From the NCBI GenBank assembly GCA_045640725.1, contig JAZUFN010000133.1:1-8242 (forward strand): DNA of 8,242 nt, in the 5' to 3' direction. Source of the DNA: RGIG3528 sp045640725 (GTDB taxonomy: Bacteria; Bacillota; Clostridia; Lachnospirales; Lachnospiraceae). The notes below the pieces were generated by a model. That model searched no databases, was not told the DNA's origin, and saw nothing but the letters and a program-made list of their open reading frames with translations. Within the stretch, counting starts at the first letter, position 1; each line of letters begins with the position of its first letter. A program made the position numbers and the translations under genes. Positions 1 to 6,572 of the stretch are shown here, in pieces.

Positions 1-603
1 GACCGCTTGGCCTCCGACTTAATAGACTATCTGGCCTTAGGTCATGTACACGCCCCCAAAATCGCCCGTCTGGACAGTCGTGGAGTGTATAGCTACTGCG
101 GATGTTTGGAGGGAAGAGGCTTTGATGAATGTGGAGAGAGAGGCTTTAATGTTATTTCCATGGACACAAAGTCAGGAGAAGTGGAAGTAGAGTTTGTATC
201 CAAGTCTCTGAGAAAGGCTATGGAAGTCAGGGTGGATGTTTCCGGACTTTCTTCCAGCCATGAAGCCTTAACGCTTGCCAGAAATGCATTGAACGAAAAA
301 TTGAATCAGGGTTTAATAAGTACCGAAGACCTGGTTAAAATCATCCTTACAGGTGATTTGGATTTGGATGCGGAGATTGATAAGACATTGATTACCAGAC
401 AGCTGGAAGCGGATTTTTATTTTCTTAAAACCACAGATCTCACACGCAGAGTAATCGACTACAACAGCTTTAGAAATGACAGGTCCCTTAAGGGGGAATT
501 TGTACGCCAAGTGGAAAAGGATACCTCTCTTTCTGAGGATGAAAAAGCAGATATTATTCGCACAGGCATATTACTTTTGGCTGGCAGAAAGGAGGAAGTA
601 TGA
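1..603 (+). CDS. Metallophosphoesterase / DNA repair exonuclease, SbcD (YhaO)-like, 5'-truncated by window edge
   Basis: The reading frame is open from base 1, so the true start and roughly the first half of the protein lie outside the window. The TTG at 7 is not a credible start. The visible part begins near the end of the calcineurin-like phosphoesterase domain. The GHVH motif at 40-51 is the last metal-ligand motif of the family (GHxH), and it is followed by the 'GCLEGRGFDECGERG' stretch typical of SbcD/YhaO-type nucleases. The remaining ~150 residues are a charged, mostly helical C-terminal region that in relatives caps the nuclease or contacts the ATPase partner. By family knowledge it is a Mn-dependent nuclease acting on DNA ends. 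Its stop overlaps the start of the next gene (GTATGA at 598-603), which implies translational coupling with the ATPase. The family call is secure; the exact substrate is not known. Confidence 0.85.
   Translation, partial: DRLASDLIDYLALGHVHAPKIARLDSRGVYSYCGCLEGRGFDECGERGFNVISMDTKSGEVEVEFVSKSLRKAMEVRVDVSGLSSSHEALTLARNALNEKLNQGLISTEDLVKIILTGDLDLDAEIDKTLITRQLEADFYFLKTTDLTRRVIDYNSFRNDRSLKGEFVRQVEKDTSLSEDEKADIIRTGILLLAGRKEEV
589..602 (+). promoter_or_regulatory. Shine-Dalgarno and overlapping start/stop (ATGA) coupling nuclease to ATPase
   Basis: A near-perfect AAGGAGG at 589-595 lies just before the ATG at 600, inside the last codons of the upstream gene. The ATG overlaps that gene's TGA stop (601-603). 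This fixes the start of the ATPase and suggests coupled, near-stoichiometric translation of the two subunits. Confidence 0.8.
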
Positions 604-2984
604 GACTTATAAAATGTCACATAGACGGTTTTGGAAAGCTGGTGGATGCCGACTATGATTTTACCGCCGAGCTCAACTCTTTTCTTCATGACAACGGGTG
701 GGGGAAAAGCACACTGGCAGCCTTTTTGAGAGTTATGTTATATGGCTTTGAGGGGGAAGGCAAGAGAAATGATTTGGAAAATGAAAGAAAGAAATACCTT
801 CCGTGGACCGGTAGGGGCTATGGTGGCAGTCTTACATTTTCCGTAGCAGATAAAACTTATATTGCTTATAGAAACTTTGGTAATAAGACAAAAGAAGATA
901 CCTTCAGGCTTATCGATACAGCCAACAATCTGGAGAGCACAGATTTTTCCGAGAATTTAGGGGAAGAATTGTTTCAGATAGATCAGGCTTCCTTTAAAAG
1001 AACAGCATTTATGGAACAGCAGGATCTGCAGACAGGAGGGACTGACTCTATTTCTGCCAAGCTTTCCAATCTATGCGAAGATACTGAAGATGTGAATAAT
1101 TTTGAAAAGGTGAGAGATTTTTTGACCAAGAGTCTTAATAATATGTCACCTACCAGGGTTACCGGGAGTATTCATGCCCTGAATAAGGAAATTACTGATA
1201 TTCGTGTGTCTATTAGAGAAAAGGATGAGCTTGAAAAAGCCATAGAAGAACTTACTACCCGCATTAACGACAAACAGAATTCCGGCCAGGCATTTTCCAA
1301 GGAATGTAAAGAGCTTAAGGAGAAGGAGGTGAAGCTGATCGGTCTGGAAAGCCGTAAGGCTGTTCGTCAGAAAAAGGCAGACTTATTAAAGGAAAAGGAA
1401 AATCGTGAGGAACAGTTCAATCGACTTAGGGCTACACTGCCGGGAAAGATTCCCGAAGAAGAGGATATAGCTGAGGCTAAGAAGAATCTTAGGCACCTGA
1501 ATAATATGGAGCTTCAGCTGGCTGAAAAAAGAGTTACGGAAGCAGAAGCCAAAAGGGTGGAAGCGTTAGATACGATCTTTGCACAAGGTATTCCGGAGGA
1601 CAGAGAGCTGCTTTTGGCAGAAAAGAATATTACAGAACTGTCGGCGGTAAATCAGAAGATTGATATATTGGAGGCAGATCTTAAACTGGAGCAGGAAAAA
1701 TATACCAGAGAAATGCATGCTATGGGGGCACGTCTTAAGCGTATCCACCTGAGGCGAGTGTATGGCGCTTTGATTTTTCTGCTTTATGCGATTGTAGAAG
1801 GGGCGCTTTTCCTTAATCGAAGCAATATAAACAGTAATCTTTTTCCCTATCTGACATTAGGCGTTCTGGGGATTGGAGTAATTTGTCTGACCGTGTTTTT
1901 TATAGTGATTGAAACGAGCTATAAAAGGGCCTCTAAAATGCCGTCTGCCGATAATAGAGACAGAAAAGAAGCAGAGCTTCAGGAGACCAAGGCAAGACTT
2001 GATAGCGTAGAACAGGAGCTTCGGGGCTTTTTCGCAAAGTACAATCTGAATTGTGACGCGGATAATTACAGTGCGGCTTTAAAGACTGCGGAGCAGGACA
2101 AGGCAGATTATGTTCGTCTCTCAGACAAGGTTACTTATGCCGAAAAGAGTGGAATACTTCATGAAAAACAGGAGACTGAGCGGAAGCTCCGTGAATTTTT
2201 GGAGACCACAGGTGCTTTTCTTACCGGTGATTTTGCTACCGATCTCCAAAATCTTTCCATCTGCAAAAAAGAAATCGAAAATGCTCAGGCAGAGTTTGTC
2301 AGAGCGGAGAACAGATTAAAGAGTTATGAAGAGGAAAATCCAAGCTACGACGACTATCAGCAGACGGAAGAGCCCTCTAAGTATACCCTTTCGGAAATAA
2401 GAGAAAAGATTCAGCGTATTGAAAATAACATGGAAGAAAATAATCGGCTGATAAAGGCGGAGGAAAAAAGAAGAGACGACATGCTGGAACAGCTGGAGGA
2501 TATGAATGCCAGGGCGGATCTCCTGCTGGAAAAGGAGGAAAGACTGGAAGAACTTCGACATAAATACAGTACTTACGGAAAAACTCTTGCTTTTTTGCAA
2601 CAGGCACATGATGAGTTGAATGCCAGTTTGCTGGCTCCTCTGTCTGACAGATTCAGAGATCATCTGAAGGAGATGGGCTATCTTACCTCAGGCAATGATC
2701 CGGATAAAGTATATGTGGATACCCATGCCGATGTAACCATAGAGGAGGCAGGGGACAGAAGAGACCTGCGATTTTTCTCGGTAGGTACGAGAGACCTGGT
2801 CAGCGTAGCGATGCGCGTGGCTTTATTGGACAATATGTATGAGGGAGAAAAGCCTTTCGTGGTCTTAGATGATCCTTTTGTTAATCTGGATGATTCCAAG
2901 ATGGCTATAGCAAAAGACTTCTTGCAAAAGTTGGCTGAGAGCTACCAAATCCTTTATTTTACATGCAGAAGCGAATTAATATAA
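600..2984 (+). CDS. Coiled-coil AAA/ABC-type ATPase, YhaN (SbcC/Rad50-like), membrane hairpin in the middle
   Basis: This is a 794-aa SMC/Rad50-type ATPase, the expected partner of the upstream nuclease. Residues 1-50 start with 'MRLIKCHIDGFGKL' and carry the P-loop HDNGWGKST (30-38). The Q-loop region is around 138-142 (FMEQQ). Long Glu/Lys-rich coiled coils run about 195-385 and 445-670. Between them are two hydrophobic segments (about 388-405 and 415-436), a membrane hairpin where SbcC would have its zinc hook; no CxxC is present. The C-terminal lobe has the signature-like FSVGTRDL (726-733), Walker B FVVLDDPF (753-760) and the D-loop VNLDD. This layout matches Bacillus YhaN but is shorter (YhaN is about 960 aa from memory). 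The first Gly of the classical GxxxxGK[ST] is His30. The likely role is ATP-driven clamping of DNA for the nuclease at the membrane; its physiological job is not known. Confidence 0.85.
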   Translation: MRLIKCHIDGFGKLVDADYDFTAELNSFLHDNGWGKSTLAAFLRVMLYGFEGEGKRNDLENERKKYLPWTGRGYGGSLTFSVADKTYIAYRNFGNKTKEDTFRLIDTANNLESTDFSENLGEELFQIDQASFKRTAFMEQQDLQTGGTDSISAKLSNLCEDTEDVNNFEKVRDFLTKSLNNMSPTRVTGSIHALNKEITDIRVSIREKDELEKAIEELTTRINDKQNSGQAFSKECKELKEKEVKLIGLESRKAVRQKKADLLKEKENREEQFNRLRATLPGKIPEEEDIAEAKKNLRHLNNMELQLAEKRVTEAEAKRVEALDTIFAQGIPEDRELLLAEKNITELSAVNQKIDILEADLKLEQEKYTREMHAMGARLKRIHLRRVYGALIFLLYAIVEGALFLNRSNINSNLFPYLTLGVLGIGVICLTVFFIVIETSYKRASKMPSADNRDRKEAELQETKARLDSVEQELRGFFAKYNLNCDADNYSAALKTAEQDKADYVRLSDKVTYAEKSGILHEKQETERKLREFLETTGAFLTGDFATDLQNLSICKKEIENAQAEFVRAENRLKSYEEENPSYDDYQQTEEPSKYTLSEIREKIQRIENNMEENNRLIKAEEKRRDDMLEQLEDMNARADLLLEKEERLEELRHKYSTYGKTLAFLQQAHDELNASLLAPLSDRFRDHLKEMGYLTSGNDPDKVYVDTHADVTIEEAGDRRDLRFFSVGTRDLVSVAMRVALLDNMYEGEKPFVVLDDPFVNLDDSKMAIAKDFLQKLAESYQILYFTCRSELI

Positions 2985-3013
2985 TCTAAATTTAATTTTA
3001 CAAGAGGCGAAAA

Positions 3014-3862
3014 ATGAAGACAGGTCTTGTCCTTGAGGGCGGAGCCATGAGAGGTATTTTTACCGTTGGTGTCCTGGATGTTTTGATGGAAAACAATATT
3101 GAATTTGACGGTGTTATCGGAGTCAGTGCCGGTGCTGCCTTTGGATGCAATTATAAATCAAGACAAATAGGACGTGCTCTCAGATATAATATTAAATACC
3201 GAAACGATGACAGATATGCCAGCTTCAAATCCTTACGAAAAACAGGCAATTTTTTCGGAGTGGATTTTTGTTACAGGGAGATACCTTATGTGCTTGATCC
3301 CATAGATTTCGATACTTATGAAAAGAATCCTATGAAATTCTATGTGGTGGCTACTGATATGGAAAAGGGAAATGCGGTATATAAAGAAATCCCCAGACTG
3401 GACCATGAAGCAATGGAGTATATACGAGCATCCGCATCCATTCCGGGCATGTCCACACCGGTAGTTATTGACGGCAGAAAGCTGTCAGATGGTGGTACTG
3501 CAGATTCCATACCACTTAGATATATGGAGTCCCAGGGCTATGACCGCAATGTTGTTATACTTACTCAGCCCTTTGGCTATGTTAAAAAGAAAAATAAGAT
3601 GCTGCCATATATAAAGATTGCAGAAAGACGATTTCCTGCACTGATTCAGGCTATGCAGGACAGACCTGATATGTACAATAAAGAGCTGGAGTACATTTTT
3701 GAAAAAGAAAAATCAGGAGAAATAATAGTAATCCGACCACAAAAGAAAATAAAGTTATTCCCGGGCAGGTCCACAGAGGCAGACTACAGGGCTGTATATG
3801 AAATGGGAAGAAAAGCAGGGAAAATATATTTGGACAGATTAATAAAATTTCTGGAAAAGTAA
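3014..3862 (+). CDS. Patatin-like phospholipase (YjjU/RssA-like serine hydrolase)
   Basis: A 282-aa protein with the full patatin signature. The oxyanion loop is LEGGAMRG (7-14), the nucleophile elbow is GVSAG (36-40, Ser38), and the catalytic Asp is in SDGG (Asp159), giving the Ser-Asp dyad. 'ASASIPG' near 140-145 is also typical. The length suits the small bacterial YjjU type, with no extra domain, signal peptide or membrane segment, so it is probably a cytoplasmic or membrane-peripheral lipid acyl hydrolase. The exact lipid cannot be read from sequence. The start is supported by AGAGG at 3003-3007, six bases before the ATG. It follows the ATPase gene by 29 bases and precedes the ABC exporter by 27, so co-transcription is likely. 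The adjacent MsbA-type exporter makes a role in membrane lipid turnover possible, but that is inference. Confidence 0.9.
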   Translation: MKTGLVLEGGAMRGIFTVGVLDVLMENNIEFDGVIGVSAGAAFGCNYKSRQIGRALRYNIKYRNDDRYASFKSLRKTGNFFGVDFCYREIPYVLDPIDFDTYEKNPMKFYVVATDMEKGNAVYKEIPRLDHEAMEYIRASASIPGMSTPVVIDGRKLSDGGTADSIPLRYMESQGYDRNVVILTQPFGYVKKKNKMLPYIKIAERRFPALIQAMQDRPDMYNKELEYIFEKEKSGEIIVIRPQKKIKLFPGRSTEADYRAVYEMGRKAGKIYLDRLIKFLEK

Positions 3863-3889
3863 AATTTTAGGTGGAAATGAGGACTTGAA

Positions 3890-5632
3890 ATGTTAAAAAG
3901 ATTTATTGCTTACTACAAACCGCATAGAAAGCTGTTTATACTGGACATGCTGGCATCTGTTTTGATCTCGCTTATTGGCATGGTATACCCTATTGTTACC
4001 CGAAATATGCTAAACGATTATATCCCCAACAAGATATACAGCAGCATAGTAATAGCAGGTATCGTGGTACTTGGACTTTACATTGCCAGAATGCTTCTCA
4101 GATTTTTTGTACAGTATTACGGGCACATGATAGGTACCTACATGCAGGCCCAGATGCGTCGTGACATGTTTGACCACTTGGAAAAGCTTCCTTTTTCCTT
4201 TTATGACGACCATGAGACCGGAAAAATAATGTCACGTATGACCAATGATCTTTTCGAGGTGGCAGAGCTGGCTCACCATGGTCCGGAGAATCTGCTTACC
4301 TGCACCATAATGATTGTTCTTTCATTTACTTATCTTTGTACCATCAATCCATTTTTAACACTTATTATATTCAGCTGTGTTCCTATTCTGGTGGTTACCA
4401 GCATATACTACAGAAAGAAGATGAGAGAGGCTCAGAAGGAACGTCGTGTCAGCAACGCAGTAATAAACGGCGCTCTTGAAAGCAGTATTTCAGGTATTCG
4501 AGTAACCAAAGCCTACACAAATGCAGATAAGGAAATGGAGAAATTCGAAGAGGGTAACCTTCAGTTCGTGGAAGCCTGTAGGAAAATGTACAATGCCATG
4601 GGCAAGTTCTTTTCCAGCACCAGCTTTGTAACAGATGTTTTTAATGTTATTATTCTCATTGCCGGTGGTCTTTTCCTTTATGCCGGAAAAATTAATTTTG
4701 GTGATTATTCTACCTTTATTGTTTCCATTAACCTTTTTATTTCTCCGGTTAATACTCTGATTGGCTTTGTAGAGCAGTACCAGAACGGAGTATCAGGTTT
4801 TGAGCGTTTTATTGAAATTATGGATACACCGGTTGAAGCAGAGTCTGAAAATGCTACCCGGCTGGGTGAAGTAAAGGGTCTGATTGAATTTAGCAATGTA
4901 GTTTTTTCCTACAAAAATGAGGATAAAGCAGAGGAGGTCCTTAAAAATGTAAGCTTTACGGTGGCACCAGGCAAGAAACTGGCTTTGGTAGGATCCTCAG
5001 GCGGTGGCAAGACAACCATCTGTCACCTGCTCCCCAGATTTTATCGTCTTGAGGAAGATGGTGGTAATATTTTCATAGATGGGAAAAATATCAATGATGT
5101 TACCATGGACTCACTTCGTAAAAATATAGGTATCGTGCAGCAGGATGTTTTCCTTTTCTCAGGCTCCATTGCTGATAACATCCGTTACGGCAAGCCTGAT
5201 GCTACCATGGAAGAGATAATGGAAGCCGGTAAAAAGGCCAATCTGCATGAATACGTAATGGGGCTGCCCAATGGCTATGATACTCAAATCGGCGAAAGAG
5301 GCGTAAAGCTTTCCGGAGGCCAGAAACAGCGAGTTTCCATAGCAAGAGTATTTTTAAAGAACCCGGCAATTTTGATACTTGATGAAGCTACATCTGCGCT
5401 GGATAATGTTACTGAGCTCCAGATACAGAAGGCTTTGGACGAACTTTGCAAAAATCGTACCACTCTGGTGGTGGCGCATAGGCTTTCTACTGTAAAAAAT
5501 GCTGATGAAATCGCAGTAGTGGTAGATGGGGAGATTATCGAGCGAGGCAATCACGAAGAACTCATGACAATAGAAGGCGGCATGTATAAGAATCTATATT
5601 CGCTCCAGTTCCGGGGAGGTACTTTGGAGTAG
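3890..5632 (+). CDS. ABC exporter half-transporter (MsbA/multidrug type, fused TMD-NBD)
   Basis: A 580-aa type IV ABC exporter, one half-transporter that should act as a dimer. The N-terminal domain has six hydrophobic segments (about 15-35, 52-72, 135-155, 157-177, 248-268, 273-293). The nucleotide-binding domain (from about 331) has every key motif: Walker A GSSGGGKTT (368-376), Q-loop VQQD (416-419), signature LSGGQ (474-478), Walker B ILILDE with catalytic Glu499, D-loop SALD (502-505) and H-loop His530. It therefore looks fully active. No second half-transporter gene is adjacent, which favours a homodimer. Substrates in this family range from lipids to drugs and peptides and cannot be assigned here. 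The start is supported by TGAGGA at 3878-3883, 6 bases before the ATG. It sits 27 bases after the patatin gene and 27 bases before the next gene, so it is probably in the same transcript. Confidence 0.93.
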   Translation: MLKRFIAYYKPHRKLFILDMLASVLISLIGMVYPIVTRNMLNDYIPNKIYSSIVIAGIVVLGLYIARMLLRFFVQYYGHMIGTYMQAQMRRDMFDHLEKLPFSFYDDHETGKIMSRMTNDLFEVAELAHHGPENLLTCTIMIVLSFTYLCTINPFLTLIIFSCVPILVVTSIYYRKKMREAQKERRVSNAVINGALESSISGIRVTKAYTNADKEMEKFEEGNLQFVEACRKMYNAMGKFFSSTSFVTDVFNVIILIAGGLFLYAGKINFGDYSTFIVSINLFISPVNTLIGFVEQYQNGVSGFERFIEIMDTPVEAESENATRLGEVKGLIEFSNVVFSYKNEDKAEEVLKNVSFTVAPGKKLALVGSSGGGKTTICHLLPRFYRLEEDGGNIFIDGKNINDVTMDSLRKNIGIVQQDVFLFSGSIADNIRYGKPDATMEEIMEAGKKANLHEYVMGLPNGYDTQIGERGVKLSGGQKQRVSIARVFLKNPAILILDEATSALDNVTELQIQKALDELCKNRTTLVVAHRLSTVKNADEIAVVVDGEIIERGNHEELMTIEGGMYKNLYSLQFRGGTLE

Positions 5633-5659
5633 TAAAAAATAATAAAAAGGGGAATAAGT

Positions 5660-6364
5660 ATGGGAAAAAATGTAAAGGTAATGAATTCTACCATTGAGGC
5701 TGCTCTGGCCTTGGTAGGGGAAAAGCATCAGATGACAGAGGTAAATGCAGGGGAATTTGCCGAAATGAAGGCAAAAGGCATCATGAAATTTGCAGTCAGG
5801 CAGTTTGATCTGGAGAGGGCTGTAAATCTCTCGGTAATGACTATGAATATGGGAATTATGCAGATGTCTTCCATCGTATTCACTCCTGCCGGAAAAGATT
5901 TGCCTTTGATGTCCTTGGACTATATGTATATTATGGGCAAAAGAAAGGCTTATCTGGAAATCTATGATCTGGTGGAAGAGAAAAGTCCTGAGTATTTAAA
6001 ATGGCTGGAAAAGTATAAAGAGGCCTTCGGGAAGCACAGCAATCTTCAGGACACTACAGTTTCCGAAGCCTGGTACAAGCATCTTCTGACTGCTGTCGCC
6101 TATAAAATGGGCAATACCCGGGATGATGCTGAACTGCAGGCTCTTTTGCTGGACACAGTGAAAGTGTATATGAATCAGATGGATTCAATGAATCATATGG
6201 AGGAAGAAGCTGCCAAAAGGAAGATAGAACTTGTTAAAAAGTATAGCGACAGACTTATTGACGAGGGAGGAGTTTCCACTGATTTCTTTAAAAAGAGTTT
6301 CGGTGGTGATTTTACCAGGAGATTTTTTGACAGAGTATTTTTTGGAACTGATAATTACCGATAG
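5660..6364 (+). CDS. Putative divergent bilin-reductase-like protein (PcyA/HY2 superfamily), otherwise hypothetical
   Basis: A 234-aa soluble protein with no signal peptide and no cysteine. By recall of Synechocystis PcyA it aligns collinearly over most of its length. 'IVFTPAGKDLPLMSLDYM' (72-89) lines up without gaps with the PcyA stretch around its catalytic Asp105, giving Asp87. The C-terminal 'FKKSFGGDFTRRFFDRVFF' (210-228) matches the PcyA ending around 'LEKAFGEAWAERYMSQVLF'. The intermediate 'EAWY...' region (about 136-139) matches a conserved Trp segment. PcyA His88 and Glu76 correspond to Ser70 and Ser58, so typical biliverdin reduction is doubtful. Met is strikingly frequent (18 residues), in clusters at 60-69 and 171-180. 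The start is supported by AGGGGA at 5648-5653. It is probably last in the operon after the exporter. Homology is inferred by eye; the ligand and reaction are unknown. Confidence 0.5.
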   Translation: MGKNVKVMNSTIEAALALVGEKHQMTEVNAGEFAEMKAKGIMKFAVRQFDLERAVNLSVMTMNMGIMQMSSIVFTPAGKDLPLMSLDYMYIMGKRKAYLEIYDLVEEKSPEYLKWLEKYKEAFGKHSNLQDTTVSEAWYKHLLTAVAYKMGNTRDDAELQALLLDTVKVYMNQMDSMNHMEEEAAKRKIELVKKYSDRLIDEGGVSTDFFKKSFGGDFTRRFFDRVFFGTDNYR

Positions 6365-6367
6365 GGA

Positions 6368-6473
6368 GTTACTATTTACAGTCTGTCCAAACTTTACGGT
6401 TAAATCCGAATACTAATCAGTTCTTAAGCAGGTTTAGGCATGATTAATATACAGATTAGCTGTGAATAGTAAC
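6368..6473. repeat. 106-bp element bounded by 14-bp imperfect inverted repeats
   Basis: The left arm GTTACTATTTACAG (6368-6381) and right arm CTGTGAATAGTAAC (6460-6473) are inverted repeats matching at 13 of 14 positions; the mismatch would be a G-U pair in RNA. Directly inside the right arm, GATTAG (6454-6459) pairs with CTAATC (6413-6418). A small CGG-TTAAAT-CCG hairpin (6397-6408) lies in the remaining segment, so a three-way junction is possible. No T-run follows, so it is not an ordinary intrinsic terminator. It begins 4 bases after the stop of the preceding gene. It could be a MITE-like element, a dispersed structured repeat or a processing site for the upstream transcript. No clear target-site duplication is visible. 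Confidence 0.55.
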
Positions 6474-6503
6474 AATAGAGTTCATAAAAGAATAATAGTA
6501 TGA

Positions 6504-6534
6504 TTACGGTAAATTAAGTATTATGGGATATAAT
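6504..6534 (+). promoter_or_regulatory. Probable sigma-A promoter for the transglutaminase lipoprotein gene
   Basis: A perfect TATAAT lies at 6529-6534 in an AT-rich gap, placing transcription start near 6541, about 30 bases before the ATG. The best -35 candidate is TTACGG at 6504-6509 with a 19-base spacer. It is weak, so the gene may need an activator or use another -35. A second TATAAT at 6553-6558 is too close to the start codon to serve. Confidence 0.4.
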
Positions 6535-6558
6535 TAATAGGTACTTGCTAATTATAAT

Positions 6559-6570
6559 GGAGATGGAGAG
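6559..6570 (+). promoter_or_regulatory. Ribosome binding site, doubled GGAGA motif
   Basis: GGAGA occurs twice (6559-6563 and 6565-6569) ahead of the ATG at 6573. The first has the better spacing (9 bases), the second is only 3 bases away. Together they support the start, which also yields a proper lipoprotein signal peptide. Confidence 0.65.
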
Positions 6571-6572
6571 AC

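Noticed and set aside
459..689. Small antisense frame across the nuclease/ATPase junction
   Set aside because: Overlaps two well-supported genes, has no ribosome binding site and no recognisable product.
3877..3888. Three-codon open frame ATG AGG ACT TGA after AGGTGG, ending one base before the exporter start
   Set aside because: It could be a translational-coupling mini-ORF, but its TGAGGA also serves as the exporter's ribosome binding site, and so short a match is likely chance.
6361..6478. Possible target-site duplication ATAG (6361-6364 and 6475-6478) around the inverted repeat
   Set aside because: It is four AT-rich bases not directly abutting both arms, too little to claim a transposition footprint.
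6394..6514. TTACGGT(T)AAAT motif occurring twice in the intergenic gap (6394 and 6504)
   Set aside because: Short, AT-rich and differing in length. TTACGGT also occurs inside the exporter gene, so there is no good case for an operator.
6553..6558. Second TATAAT before the lipoprotein gene
   Set aside because: A start of transcription from it would fall at or beyond the ribosome binding site, so it cannot be the main promoter.
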